Positions 36,001-45,136 are shown, numbered from the stretch's first letter. The stretch: DNA of 64,000 nt from Streptomyces pluripotens (GCF_000802245.2 NZ_CP021080.1:7254001-7318000); one strand, 5' to 3'. Translations and numbers: made by a program. The notes: generated by a model from the letters alone, not told the origin.

Positions 36001-39000
36001 CCATGGTGCAGAAGGCCGACTCCGTCACCGGCGACGGCACCGCGCACTACATCACCGCGCTGAAGAACACCTACGATTCCTACGGCCGCGAACTCACCGA
36101 AACAGATGCCGACGGCCGCACCACCACGACGGCCTACACCCCCGCCACCGGCGCCACACCGACCTCCATCAAGGTCACCCGGCCCAAGGTCACCGGCCAG
36201 TCCGCCGGATTCAGCACCACCACCGTCCTTGACCCGGGCCGCGGCCTGGACCTGAAGACCACCGACGCCGCCGGCTACTCCACCACCAGCACCTACGACC
36301 CGCTGGGCCGCCTCACCGCCGTCTGGAACCCGGGCTTCGCCACCAGCAACAACCCCAACACGAAATACAGCTACGACCTCGACCCGAAGGCCCCGTCGAC
36401 GGTCACCACCCAGACCCTGCTCGACAACAACACCTACCGCACCTCCATCTCCCTCTACGACGCCATGCTGCGCCCACGGGAGACGCAGACGGCGACGGTG
36501 GACGGCGGCCGGGTCATCACCGACACCGTCTACGACAGCCACGGCTGGGCGGTGAGCAGTTCCAGCCCCTACTACAACAGCGGTGCCCCCTCCAGCACGC
36601 TGGTGGACGCGGCCGACGACCAGACCCCGTCCCAGACCGGCACGGCGTACGACGGCGCGGGCCGCGTCACCGCCTCCATCGCCTACCACTTCGCCACCGA
36701 GACCTGGCGCACCACCACCGCCTACCCCGGTTCCGACCGCGTCGACCTCACCCCTCCCAACGGCGCCACACCCACCACCACCTACACCGACGCCCGCGGC
36801 CAGACCGTCAAACTGCTGCGCTACCACGGCAGCACTCCCGCCGGGGCCGCTGACACCGTCACCTACTCCTACGACGCCGCCGGCCACCAGACCGGCCAGG
36901 ACGACGGCCACGGACACACCTGGACCAGCCACTACGACCTGCTGGGCCGCCGCACCTCCCAGACCGACCCCGACACCGGCACCTCCACCTCCGCCTACGA
37001 CAACGCCGGCCAGCTGCAGTCCACCACCGACAACCGCGGCAAGACCATCAGCTACAGCTACGACGAGCTGGGCCGCAAGAAGGCCGAGTACGACACCACC
37101 GGCGGCGTCGACCCCGCGCCGGGCAACGAACTCGCCACCTGGACCTACGACACCCTGAAGAAGGGCAAGCCCACCTCTTCGACCCGCTACGTGGGCGGCA
37201 CCTCGGGCAGCGCCTACACCAGCAAGATCCTTCGCTACGACAGCCACGGATGGATCCAGGCCACCGAACTCGTCGTCCCCTCGGCCGAGGGAGCCCTGGC
37301 CGGCACCTACCTCCACCAGAACCGCTACAACCACACCGGCACCCTGCAGTCCTACACCGACCAGGACCCGTCCAGCGTCAAGCTCCCGAAGGAGACGGTC
37401 TCCTACACCTACGACGCCTACGACCGGCCCATCGGCGTCGGCGGCGACACCAACGGCTGGGCCTACGTCAGCGGCCTGACCTACACCGAGTTCGACGCAC
37501 CCCAGCAGGTCACCTACGGCACCTCCGGCAACTTCGCCCAGCAGACCCTCAGCTACGACGACCAGACCCACCGGCTCACCGGTGACACCCTCGTCACCCA
37601 GTCCGGCGCCGCGATCGCCGACAAGACCACCTACGCCTACCAGCCCTCCGGCAACGTCACCAAGATCGCCGACAAGCTGGAGACCGGTCAGAGCGACACC
37701 CAGTGCTTCGCCTACGACTGGGCACAGCGTCTGAAAACAGCGTGGACGGCCACCGACAACTGCGCCACCACCCCCACACCCGGCGCCTCAGCCACCGTGG
37801 GTGGACCCTCCCCGTACTGGCAGAGCTGGACCTATGACGCCACCGGCGCCCGCCAGGGCCAGGTCGACCACGACCCTTCCGGCGACACCTCCCACGACAC
37901 CACCGCCACCTACACCCCCTTCTCCACCCCCGGCACCAGCCACCCGGCCCACGCAGTCTCCCAGGTCGACAAGGTCACCCCAGCCGACCCCACCTCCAAC
38001 ACCACCAACACCTACACCTACGACAACGACGGCAACGTCACCACCCGCACCACCCGCGCCGGCACCGACACCCTCACCTACGACGACGAAGACCACCTCG
38101 CCGAACTGGCCTCCACCGGCAGCGCCGGCAACACCAAGTACCTCTACGCCGCCGACGGCAACCTGCTGATCCGCCACAGCCCGGACACCACCACCCTCTA
38201 CACCGGCGACGAGGAAATCACCCTCAAGAAAGACGCCACCACCTGCGACGGCCTGCGCTACATCTCCATCGCCGGCCAAACGGTCGCCACCCACTCCTCC
38301 GACGGCCACTTCACCTACCTGGTCCCCGACCACCAGGGCACCAGCACCCTCGCCGTCGACGCCCAGACCCAGAAAACCACCCGCCGCCAGTACAAACCCT
38401 TCGGCGAGCAACGCGACCAGACCGGCACCTGGACCGCAGGCCAACGCGGATACGTCGGCGGCACCCAGGACGACAACACCGGCCTGACCAACCTCGGCGC
38501 CCGCGAATACGACCCCACCATCGGCCGGTTCCTCAGCCCCGACCCAATCCTCGCCCCCGGCTCCCCGCAGTCCTGGAACGCCTACGACTACGCCGACGAC
38601 ACCCCCGTCACCACCTCCGACCCCTCCGGCGCCTGCCCGTTCGTCGACTGCCCGACCCGCAACTGCCCCTACTGCCTCAACCGCACTCCCACCGACACCG
38701 ATCCCCACTCACCCGCACTGCACGACCACCCGGGCTCGGGCAGCACCCCGAACAACACCAAGGCCTACGGCAGGCACTACAAGGCCGACGTCAGCAACAC
38801 CGCCTCCCACGCCCGGGCGGAAGAACGCGCACTCGCACGCCAGAAGGCCACAGCCAACGCCGCGGTCGCCGCCGCGAAAAAACAAGCGTCGGGATTCAAA
38901 CACCAACTGCTCAGCCTGGTCGCGGACGTCATCGGCGTCACCGACGCCTACAACTGCTTCACCAAGGGCGACGTCATGGGCTGCATCAACACCGCCCTGA

Positions 39001-40037
39001 CCGCCGTCCCCTGGGGTAAGATCTTCAAAGCCATCAAGGTCGGCATCGAAGCCTTCAAAGTCTGGCGCGCACTCGACCGCGCCTACACCGCAGTCAAGGA
39101 CGCCGAAGAAGCCGCGAAAATAGCCGACGACGCCCTGGACGCCGAACGCGCCTACCTGGAACTGGAGAAGACCGAAAGCGCCGGCACCGAAGCCGCCAGC
39201 TGCGCCGTACACAGCTTCACCGCCAGTACAGGAGTCCGCCTGGCCGACGGCTCATCCAAACCCATCAGCCACATCAAGACCGGCGACACCGTTCTCGCCA
39301 CGGACCCGCAAACCGGCGTCACCGCACCGGAAAAAGTCCAGAAGGTCATCGTCACCCACACCGACCACGACTTCACCACCCTCACCCTGGACACCACCCC
39401 GGTCCGCGGACCGCCCCACACCGGCAAACAGCAGCGCCACACCCTCACCACCACTTGGCACCACCCCTTCTGGGACACCACCCGCCACCGCTGGACCGAC
39501 GCCCACAACCTCACCCCCGGCACCCAACTCCGCCGCCCCGACGGCACCAACGTCACCGTCACCGCAGCCCACAACTTCCACCAGCACAAGACGACCTACG
39601 ACCTCACCGTCGGCACCCTCCACACGTACTATGTGCTGGCGGGGGCGACACCGGTACTCGTTCACAACTGTGGGGACGTGTATCGCAGCGATACCCGGGA
39701 TCCCAGCGAAATCTTCGATGGAGGATTCGCGCCCAAGGGAGACAATATGAATCTAGAAGAGCACGTAGCGGGTGTCTCCGGGGTCTATACCCCCGACTCT
39801 GGATTCGTGTCGACGACCACCTCGAAGTCTCACGCGTTGAGCCGGAAGGGCCACACTTACGTAATCGACTCCAGAGGTGCATCTGGAGGGATTGACGTGA
39901 ACAAGAGGATCCCCGGAAATGTTCACGCAAACGAGGCAGAGATAGCTGTTCCGCGTACCATTGATTCGTGTCACATACGTGGGTGCTGGCATGAAACAAC
40001 AGGAGAGTGGATCCCAAATCCGAACTATCGGGAGTGA
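33027..40037 (+). CDS. RHS/YD-repeat polymorphic toxin with HINT and ADP-ribosyltransferase-like tip
   Basis: 2336 aa from GTG 33027; ATG 33066 with GGAAG upstream is also good. A signal peptide (WIAFITALGLLAGLVNAQAALAA) is followed by a basic stretch. Then come an SpvB-like entry (YSYPITVPDVPGSLVPSVGLSYSS) and many YD repeats (about 950-1780). The RHS core is GREYDP-type (LGAREYDPTIGRFLSPDPI, about 1825-1870). A helical pre-toxin segment and a HINT domain run from about Cys2059 to HNC2215. The last ~120 residues are the toxin: VYRSDTRDPSEIFDGGF (Arg2220), FVSTT (2262-2264) and NEAEIAVP (Glu2303, Glu2305). These form an R-S-ExE pattern of mono-ADP-ribosyltransferases. A clearly lower G+C content marks the toxin tip as a swapped module. 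The immunity gene starts 3 bp later. Confidence 0.85.
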   Translation: MRRNSLWRIYGRAMRVRRVPGFWIAFITALGLLAGLVNAQAALAADHRPNYLVKAKKEHSVPVTPVKGKGHAGPRMARWSPGKARRTWPAAGSANVAVPARGASALHAGHLPVTLTAAKKGHRARPGTKLHVRMLGQKAAQKLGLRGVVLAVQPAPKTRGGSTHLNLDYSAFKNAYGGDWSTRLHLVRLPTCALTTPNKPACRTQSPLASANNTKSQTVSADVALPTTRSESGVRKSATAPSMVLAAVAGTAGGGGSYAATSLSPSGQWSGGGSGGGFSYSYPITVPDVPGSLVPSVGLSYSSQSVDGRTSSTNAQSSWIGDGWDYSPGFVERSYPSCSDDTANGTPKTADECWSDAAQTLTLSLNGSSNTLVHDDKTDTWHPQGDNGEKIEIKTDTVNGDNDHEYFVVTTADGTHYYFGRNRLPGWASGDATTNSVFTAPVYGNDTGEPCHASTFATSWCQQGYRWNLDYVVDAHGNAISYWYTPETGYYGRDNATTATPYTRGGYLAKIQYGQLAGKVYDTTSPAAAQVFFDTSERCLPDANFDCAAAKMTTANASHWPDVPVDQTCSSTGTCDNHGPAFFTTKRLTGIRTQTLVGTAYQDVDAWSLTHTFPSTGDTTTPALWLSSITHTGKDGGSLAMPPVKFAGQALANRVDGLDGYQPITRYRLTTITTESGETITVNYSSPQCHRQGTTVLPASQDDNTYRCYPSYWTPPGQSSPQLDWFNKFVVNSVTTQDPTAGGLPVQTSYTYLGDPAWHFNDDPLTQTKYRTWNQWRGYGTVETRTGTSPGKITLQRQTYFRGMDGDKSSSGTRSVTLNDHAGDDPQKDSDWLAGQAFETEGFNGAGGALLSDEITDPWSSPATATQSRTTQGLDALVAHRTNIKRTRAITTKADGTQRTTETDYTIDDATGLPTSVDDRGDTSTAADDKCTRTWYAKDASGNTLPVPRRVQQVAVSCSTTPSYPGDLISDDLTFFDNSTDNTAPPTKGDVTMVQKADSVTGDGTAHYITALKNTYDSYGRELTETDADGRTTTTAYTPATGATPTSIKVTRPKVTGQSAGFSTTTVLDPGRGLDLKTTDAAGYSTTSTYDPLGRLTAVWNPGFATSNNPNTKYSYDLDPKAPSTVTTQTLLDNNTYRTSISLYDAMLRPRETQTATVDGGRVITDTVYDSHGWAVSSSSPYYNSGAPSSTLVDAADDQTPSQTGTAYDGAGRVTASIAYHFATETWRTTTAYPGSDRVDLTPPNGATPTTTYTDARGQTVKLLRYHGSTPAGAADTVTYSYDAAGHQTGQDDGHGHTWTSHYDLLGRRTSQTDPDTGTSTSAYDNAGQLQSTTDNRGKTISYSYDELGRKKAEYDTTGGVDPAPGNELATWTYDTLKKGKPTSSTRYVGGTSGSAYTSKILRYDSHGWIQATELVVPSAEGALAGTYLHQNRYNHTGTLQSYTDQDPSSVKLPKETVSYTYDAYDRPIGVGGDTNGWAYVSGLTYTEFDAPQQVTYGTSGNFAQQTLSYDDQTHRLTGDTLVTQSGAAIADKTTYAYQPSGNVTKIADKLETGQSDTQCFAYDWAQRLKTAWTATDNCATTPTPGASATVGGPSPYWQSWTYDATGARQGQVDHDPSGDTSHDTTATYTPFSTPGTSHPAHAVSQVDKVTPADPTSNTTNTYTYDNDGNVTTRTTRAGTDTLTYDDEDHLAELASTGSAGNTKYLYAADGNLLIRHSPDTTTLYTGDEEITLKKDATTCDGLRYISIAGQTVATHSSDGHFTYLVPDHQGTSTLAVDAQTQKTTRRQYKPFGEQRDQTGTWTAGQRGYVGGTQDDNTGLTNLGAREYDPTIGRFLSPDPILAPGSPQSWNAYDYADDTPVTTSDPSGACPFVDCPTRNCPYCLNRTPTDTDPHSPALHDHPGSGSTPNNTKAYGRHYKADVSNTASHARAEERALARQKATANAAVAAAKKQASGFKHQLLSLVADVIGVTDAYNCFTKGDVMGCINTALTAVPWGKIFKAIKVGIEAFKVWRALDRAYTAVKDAEEAAKIADDALDAERAYLELEKTESAGTEAASCAVHSFTASTGVRLADGSSKPISHIKTGDTVLATDPQTGVTAPEKVQKVIVTHTDHDFTTLTLDTTPVRGPPHTGKQQRHTLTTTWHHPFWDTTRHRWTDAHNLTPGTQLRRPDGTNVTVTAAHNFHQHKTTYDLTVGTLHTYYVLAGATPVLVHNCGDVYRSDTRDPSEIFDGGFAPKGDNMNLEEHVAGVSGVYTPDSGFVSTTTSKSHALSRKGHTYVIDSRGASGGIDVNKRIPGNVHANEAEIAVPRTIDSCHIRGCWHETTGEWIPNPNYRE

Positions 40038-40040
40038 GGC

Positions 40041-40457
40041 ATGGAATCGCTTGAACTGCTGGCTGTAGGGCGAGGATCCTCAGTCGTTCCAGTCTCATTC
40101 GAGATCCTTGATAGCGAAGGGGCGGGCTTGAGAATGAAGTTCTCAGGTCGAGACTGGCAGCCCTTCACTGAGTCGAATCTGTTCAAGTGTCTCCTGAGTG
40201 CTCGAATCGACTTGGAGAAGGAAGATCTTCTGCTTTGCTGCCAAGGGGCGCGACCGGACGTCTTTCCCTCCGGAATGCAACAGCAGATGGATAATGGCCG
40301 CTTTGCCGCAGTCCTCTCCCGATCTGCCGAAGAGAAAGAGATTGTCGACATCTTTGCTGCGGCTGAACCATCGCAGGTGACTTCTGTGGAAGCCCAGAGA
40401 GTAGCCGTATATCAGTTCTTCAACCTGCCGATTTCTGATGCAGGCGGAGACGCGTAG
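40041..40457 (+). CDS. probable immunity protein for the RHS ADP-ribosyltransferase toxin
   Basis: 138 aa, starting 3 bp after the RHS stop. No family was recognised. The protein is acidic and lacks a signal peptide or membrane segment, as expected for a cytosolic neutraliser. Its G+C content is much lower than the RHS body and similar to the toxin tip, so the two probably travelled together. The call rests on position and base composition. Confidence 0.65.
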   Translation: MESLELLAVGRGSSVVPVSFEILDSEGAGLRMKFSGRDWQPFTESNLFKCLLSARIDLEKEDLLLCCQGARPDVFPSGMQQQMDNGRFAAVLSRSAEEKEIVDIFAAAEPSQVTSVEAQRVAVYQFFNLPISDAGGDA

Positions 40458-40477
40458 AAAGGACCTGCATCGGCGTG

Positions 40478-40503
40478 TGACGGCAACGCTGACGGCAACA
40501 GGG
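40478..40503 (+). repeat. putative att repeat next to int
   Basis: Two tandem TGACGGCAAC units (11-bp period) followed by AGGG, lying 20 bp after the immunity gene and 59 bp from the int stop. It matches 48172-48197 with one mismatch. The same double unit in weaker form lies at 49290-49314 next to the second int. Confidence 0.65.
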
Positions 40504-40507
40504 CCGG

Positions 40508-40549
40508 ACGTCGGTGCCCCCCACGAGGTCTCGTGGGGGGCACCGACGT
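40508..40549. terminator. strong bidirectional hairpin between immunity gene and int
   Basis: A perfect 20-bp inverted repeat from ACGTCGGTGCCCC to its complement with only 2 bases between arms, so a stem of about 19 bp with a tetraloop. It lies between two convergent genes. Confidence 0.8.
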
Positions 40550-40561
40550 TCGTAGAGTGGA

Positions 40562-41824
40562 TCAGTCATCTGTTGCTGTGTGGGGCGGATGGTCGAGGCG
40601 CTTCCCCTGTAGTGCATCCCCCAGGGCGTTGATGGCTTGGCGTTGGAGCCGGAGTCGGACATGGGCGTAGACGCCGGCGGTGACGCCGATGTGAGCGTGC
40701 CCGAGGAGTTCCTTGATCACGACGAGGTCGACACCTTGTTCCAGGAGCAGGGTGGCGGTCGAGTGGCGGAGGTCGTGGAAGCGGATGCGGCGGAGTCCGG
40801 CCCGGTTGAGGAAGCTGCGGAAGCGGCGGGTGAGGTTGGCCGGGTCGAGGGGCCGTCCAGTTGGCGTGGTGAAGACGAGGCTGCTGTCCCGCCAGGCAGA
40901 CCCTGCTGTCTCTCGCTCCTTGTCCTGCCGTTCCTGTTGCTTCTTGAGGGAGTGGAGGCATTCGGTGGGGAGGGCGATTCGGCGTTCGGACGCGCGGGTC
41001 TTGGTGGGCAGGTGCGTGAGGCCGCCGGTGCGGGTGCGCTGGAGTGAGTGCCGGATGCTGGCCGTTCCGGTGGTGAGGTCGAGGTCTTCCCAGTGGAGGC
41101 CGAGGAGTTCGCCCTTGCGGAGCCCGGTGCGCAGCGCGAGTTCGTACAGCGCGTGGAGCCGGTCGGCGCGGGCTGCGTCGAGGAACTGGCGAGCCTCGGC
41201 TGCGGTGAGGGGCTGGAAGCGCCTGGGCCGGGGTGCGGCGGCTTTGACGTTCCGGGCGACGTTGCGCGGCAGCTCGTCTTCGCGGACGGCGTGTTCGAGG
41301 GCGGACTTGAGGACCGAGTGCACGTAGGTCACGGTCGAAGGGGACAGCTGCTTCTGGCAGCATTCGCCGATGGCGCAGCACTCCTTCCGTTCGGTGTCCA
41401 GGCCCTGGGTGCAGCACTGGCAGGTGGTGCGGAGCCGGTCGAGGAAGGTGCGGACGTCCTTGGCGGTGAGACGTGCGATCTTCTTGGCGCCGAGGCCGGG
41501 GACGAGGTGGAGGCGGACACAGGCGGCGTAGCGGGTGTGGGTGTTCTCGCGAAGTCGGTGGACGGCGACGCTGCCGAGCCAGTACGTGAGGTAGTCGCCG
41601 ACGGTGCTGTCTGCGGTGGCGACGGGCAGCCCGCGGTTGCTGTTCGCGATCTTCTCGGCGATCTTGTCGGCGGCTTCCCTCCGCGTGCTGCCGTAGACCC
41701 GGACACGTTTGCGGCTGCCGTCGGCGGCGAGGACATAGCCGGCGGCTTCCCAGCGGCCGTCCTTGCGCTGGTAGATGGTGCCTTCGCCGTTGGCGCGGGC
41801 CTTCTTGCGCTTGGGGGCGATCAT
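40562..41824 (-). CDS. int: AICE tyrosine integrase
   Basis: 420 aa. An N-terminal AP2-like arm-binding domain (GEGTIYQRKDGRWEAAGYV) and a SAM-like core-binding domain (DYLTYWLGSVAVHRLRENTHTRYA) come first. A Cys-rich insert (CQCCTQGLDTERKECCAIGECC) follows. The catalytic domain has Arg in TGLRKGELLGLHWED, HxxR in FHDLRHSTATLL, and His and Tyr in LGHAHIGVTAGVYAHV. It drives site-specific integration and excision. The start overlaps the xis stop (TAATG). Confidence 0.93.
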   Translation of the reverse strand: MIAPKRKKARANGEGTIYQRKDGRWEAAGYVLAADGSRKRVRVYGSTRREAADKIAEKIANSNRGLPVATADSTVGDYLTYWLGSVAVHRLRENTHTRYAACVRLHLVPGLGAKKIARLTAKDVRTFLDRLRTTCQCCTQGLDTERKECCAIGECCQKQLSPSTVTYVHSVLKSALEHAVREDELPRNVARNVKAAAPRPRRFQPLTAAEARQFLDAARADRLHALYELALRTGLRKGELLGLHWEDLDLTTGTASIRHSLQRTRTGGLTHLPTKTRASERRIALPTECLHSLKKQQERQDKERETAGSAWRDSSLVFTTPTGRPLDPANLTRRFRSFLNRAGLRRIRFHDLRHSTATLLLEQGVDLVVIKELLGHAHIGVTAGVYAHVRLRLQRQAINALGDALQGKRLDHPPHTATDD

Positions 41825-42006
41825 TAGGCGGCCTCTTCCAGGTGGCGCTGAACGTAGTCAGCGAGGGCGTGGGCGGGGATACGGCGGGCACGGCCGATGG
41901 TCAGCGAGGCCAGGCGACGGGTGCGCAGGAGGTCGTAGAGGGCGGAGCGGCCGATCTTGAGGCGGGCCATCGCCTCGGGGACGGTGAGGAGTTCGTCGTC
42001 ACGCAT
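41824..42006 (-). CDS. xis: excisionase (MerR-like HTH)
   Basis: 60 aa: LLTVPEAMARLKIGRSALYDLLRTRRLASLTIGRARRIP is the classic excisionase/HTH_17 domain. It overlaps rep upstream (8 bp) and int downstream (1 bp), the usual AICE rep-xis-int order. Confidence 0.92.
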   Translation of the reverse strand: MRDDELLTVPEAMARLKIGRSALYDLLRTRRLASLTIGRARRIPAHALADYVQRHLEEAA

Positions 42007-43345
42007 CGGCTGCCACCGCCTGTTCGCGCGTTGGGCCGCTGCCGATGAGGGTGGCGAGGCGTTCGAGGTCGGGGGTGAGGCCGGTGCCGTCGTAGGCCCA
42101 GTGGGCGATGACGAGGGTGGTCGAGGAGGGTATAGGGGTGTGGCGGCGGTGCCAGGCGGCTCGGGCGGCCCGGAGGGCGCCGAGGGTGCTGGAGTAGGCG
42201 CGGGTCTTGGTGGAGAAGTGGCCGCGGAAGCCGAGCATGTGGGCCCACTTGCGCAGGTTCAGGTGCTTGAGGTCGTCGCGGGCGCCGAGGGTCCAGGCGG
42301 TGCGGATCATGCGGGCGGCGTGCTCGGGTACGGACTCGCACCAGAGGTCGGTGATCCTCTTCAGCCGGTGGTCGAGGGTGCCGGTTGCGGCTTCGGTGCC
42401 CTTGGTGGCGTACTTGGCGACGTACCCGGCGACCTTGCCCTCGGTGATCGTGGTCCTGCCCTGGAAGGCCGTGGACCGGATGATCCTAGTGTCGATTTGT
42501 TCGCCGAAGGCGAAGGAGTGGGCGCGATTCTTGAGCGTGGGTCCGTCGATGTGGGTGTGGGTGGCCGCGGTCTGGATGGCATCGGCGAGGAGTTCGGGGG
42601 TGGCCCAGGCGGGCGGCGGGGTGTAGGGGCCTGCGGGGCCGTCGAGGCGGATCACGGCGTGGAAGTGGATCAGTCCGCGCTGCTGGTACTCGGCGACCTT
42701 GGCGTACGAGACGCGGACGGCCTTGTGCAGCAGGCGCTGCGGGAGACCGGCTGCGGCGGCGATGGTGCGACGCAGGTGGAGCATGAAGCGCGCCCACAGG
42801 GCCGGGGCATGGGCGTTCCACAGCACGGCGCCGGTGTAGTCGTAGCGCTCCGGGTCGAGTGGGGTGCCGAGGAGCGGGTCGCCGTTGGTGTGGGTGCGTC
42901 CGCAGCGGCAGCGGGCGGAGCCGTTGATGCGCCGCCTGTGGACGGGGCCGTACGAGGGCGCGGTGAGGGTGGCGAAGACGCGGGGGTGGGTGGCGACCTG
43001 GTCGGGGATGTTCTTGCCGCCGCGCAGGCCGGCGGCGATGAGCTGGTAGGTGTCCTGGCGGTAGAGCTCGGCGCAGGAGGGGCAGCGAGTGGTGCGGCGG
43101 TTGCCGCAGCGGACCAGGAGGTGTCCGGCGGGAAGTTCCTTGGACTTCAGTTCGCGCAGGATCTCGCCGGTGAAGGCGTCGATCTCGGTGCGCTGGCCTT
43201 CGAGCCGGATCGGCTGGGAGCAGCCGCCGAGCGAGGACAGTTGCCGTACCAGGCCGAGCAGGTCGCGGTACCCGGTGAACGTGGGCAGCGCGGCCGTGGC
43301 CGGTTCGGGGCGGGGGATTGTGGTGGTGCGGTCGTGCGGTGGCAT
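41999..43345 (-). CDS. RepSA-like rolling-circle replication initiator
   Basis: 448 aa from ATG 43345. Cys-pair zinc-like motifs occur early (RCPSCAELYRQDTY, ARCRCGRTH). The HUH motif reads LIHFHAVIRLDG, and the Tyr motif reads VAGYVAKYATKG. These fit the replication initiator of pSAM2-type elements, which nick the double-strand origin for intercellular replication. It overlaps xis and is 136 bp downstream of tra. Confidence 0.9.
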   Translation of the reverse strand: MPPHDRTTTIPRPEPATAALPTFTGYRDLLGLVRQLSSLGGCSQPIRLEGQRTEIDAFTGEILRELKSKELPAGHLLVRCGNRRTTRCPSCAELYRQDTYQLIAAGLRGGKNIPDQVATHPRVFATLTAPSYGPVHRRRINGSARCRCGRTHTNGDPLLGTPLDPERYDYTGAVLWNAHAPALWARFMLHLRRTIAAAAGLPQRLLHKAVRVSYAKVAEYQQRGLIHFHAVIRLDGPAGPYTPPPAWATPELLADAIQTAATHTHIDGPTLKNRAHSFAFGEQIDTRIIRSTAFQGRTTITEGKVAGYVAKYATKGTEAATGTLDHRLKRITDLWCESVPEHAARMIRTAWTLGARDDLKHLNLRKWAHMLGFRGHFSTKTRAYSSTLGALRAARAAWHRRHTPIPSSTTLVIAHWAYDGTGLTPDLERLATLIGSGPTREQAVAADA

Positions 43346-43481
43346 GCTGGCGGGACCTCTCTGCACTGCGGCACACGCGTGTGCCGTGGATGGATGGGAG
43401 GGAGGCCCCGGCAGGGGCGAGGGTTTGGCGACTACACGCCCTTGCCGGGGATCACTGCGAAGCGGAACCAAGAGGCGGCAG

Positions 43482-44810
43482 TCACGCGACCTTGTCCAGG
43501 TCGATAGAGGCGGGCAGCTCGCGGACCTTTAGCCCTTCGGCGCACATGAGGTCGTTGATCTGCCAGCAGGCTTCGGTGGGCAGGTAGACCGAGCGCAGGC
43601 GGACGGGGGTGCACATGTCGCCGACGGAGGCGATGGACACGCCCTGGGGCATGGTGCGGTCGGCGGCGGTGATGTCCAGTTCCCGGCCGTCGGGGAAGAG
43701 GTGCAGGAAGTCCTCGACGGTGTCGACGCGGTGGCAGATCCGGGCGGACAGGTTGGTTCGTACGGCGGTGGTGAGCACGTCGGCGGAGGGCTTCTGAGTG
43801 AGCAGCCACAGCCGGATACCGAACTTGGCGCCCTGGCTGGCGATGGCCAGCAATTCGGCCTCGAAGCGTTCGCGGGCCTTGCGGTCGGGGTGGCGGGTGT
43901 AGTTCGCCACCTCGTCGATCACCACCAACAGAAGCGGCAGCTCGCGACTGAAGTCGGTGATGCGGTCGGTACGGCCGGACCAGAACAGCCGCTCCCGGCG
44001 CTGCATCTCCTCGCGCACCCAGCGCAGGATCTCGGTCGGCTCGTCGGGGTGGATGGCGTCGGAGACCTTGTAGGCGGTACGCCACCAGGGCGCGACCGCA
44101 CCGAGGTTGGGGTCGATCACGATCAGACGCACGTCCCGCATGAGCGAGGCGTAGGCGAGCAGGGTGTTGACGGTGATCGATTTTCCGGAGCGGGTGAGGC
44201 CGGCGACGAGGGCGTGGGCGGAGTAGGCGAGGTTGAGCACGATGGGGGTGCCGTCCTCGTCCCAGCCGAGCAGCACATCATCGGTGGAGACGAACTGCCC
44301 CGGCCGGCAGACGGGGGAGCCGTCCGGGCCGAGCAGTGGTGAGCGGATCACCGCCTCCAGCGGCTCACGGCGGAAGCCGCGCGCGACGATCACTCCGGGC
44401 TTGGGCTGGCTGATCCGGATGCGCCGCATCCCCCACGCGTCGCACAGGCCCTCGCCGGCGTCCTGCCAGGCGCTGAGCCCGACCTGCGGCAGGGCATCGG
44501 CGGTGACGGTGACGCCGAAGGCGTCGGCGCGGGTATGCAGGCGCGGCACCAGCACACGCGGCTTGGTCGGTTGGTCCTGCGGGCCGTACTGCTGGAGCAC
44601 GGTGGGGGTGGCGTCCTTGACCGACAGGCCCAGCATCGGGGCGAGCCGCTTCCAGCCCCACCGCATCCGCCGCGCCTGCCGCAGACTGACCCGGGTCTCG
44701 GCATCGGCCCGGTACCAGCGGGCGAAGCAGTACCCGGCCCAGCCCAGCAGCCCAAGCGCGACCAGCACAGCGACGGCGAGAAGCGCGAGCCCAAGGCGAT
44801 TGCCGGTCAT
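43482..44810 (-). CDS. FtsK/SpoIIIE-type DNA translocase (TraSA-like transfer protein)
   Basis: 442 aa from ATG 44810. One N-terminal membrane segment (LGLALLAVAVLVALGLLGWAGY) is followed by the motor domain. Walker A is AGLTRSGKS and Walker B is LLLVVIDEVANY, with the RLWLLTQKP sensor. It moves double-stranded DNA between mycelia in AICE conjugation. The ATG overlaps the stop of the SCO3933-like gene (ATGA). Confidence 0.9.
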   Translation of the reverse strand: MTGNRLGLALLAVAVLVALGLLGWAGYCFARWYRADAETRVSLRQARRMRWGWKRLAPMLGLSVKDATPTVLQQYGPQDQPTKPRVLVPRLHTRADAFGVTVTADALPQVGLSAWQDAGEGLCDAWGMRRIRISQPKPGVIVARGFRREPLEAVIRSPLLGPDGSPVCRPGQFVSTDDVLLGWDEDGTPIVLNLAYSAHALVAGLTRSGKSITVNTLLAYASLMRDVRLIVIDPNLGAVAPWWRTAYKVSDAIHPDEPTEILRWVREEMQRRERLFWSGRTDRITDFSRELPLLLVVIDEVANYTRHPDRKARERFEAELLAIASQGAKFGIRLWLLTQKPSADVLTTAVRTNLSARICHRVDTVEDFLHLFPDGRELDITAADRTMPQGVSIASVGDMCTPVRLRSVYLPTEACWQINDLMCAEGLKVRELPASIDLDKVA

Positions 44811-45136
44811 CAGGCGCCTGCCTTGGCGGTGACGGCGTCGGCGCGCAGGGAGATGCCGTGCCGGTCCTTGCCGTTGATCTCGTTTTCCCAGGCCGACGCG
44901 ACAAGTCCGGTGAAGACGACCGGCAGGCCGACCTTCAGGCCCTTGCCGAGACCCGGCTCCGGGACTTTCACGGTGATCACTTCGGCGCGGCCGTTGAAGG
45001 CGAACATCACGTCCACCAGGTGCAGGTGGGCGCCGGTAGCCCGGTCGATCGCGGGCTGCTGGCCGTCGCGGTCCTTGAAGTGCGGCCGGGACTCGGAAGC
45101 CAGGATCAGCATGGCCTGGGACTGGTCGATGGGCAT
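44810..45136 (-). CDS. SCO3933-family regulatory protein
   Basis: 108 aa from ATG 45136. The pattern HFKDRDGQQPAIDRATGAHLHLVDVMF, then VPEPGLGKGLKVGLPVVFTGLVASAWE, is typical of the small SCO3933-type proteins that precede tra in Streptomyces AICEs. Its role is thought regulatory; it is the first gene of the leftward AICE operon. Confidence 0.75.
   Translation of the reverse strand: MPIDQSQAMLILASESRPHFKDRDGQQPAIDRATGAHLHLVDVMFAFNGRAEVITVKVPEPGLGKGLKVGLPVVFTGLVASAWENEINGKDRHGISLRADAVTAKAGA

Noticed and set aside
34005..37571. Long leftward frames (553 and 599 codons) opposite the RHS gene
   Set aside because: Gly/Val/Arg-rich mirror translations of Thr/Pro-rich YD repeats; no start signals or known folds.
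33985..38640. Tandem DNA repeats in the RHS gene
   Set aside because: They are degenerate YD protein repeats with biased ACC/GAC codons, expected for the family; no separate DNA repeat or CRISPR structure.
41957..43507. 516-codon rightward frame opposite rep
   Set aside because: Mirror frame of the RepSA-like gene, without recognisable motifs.
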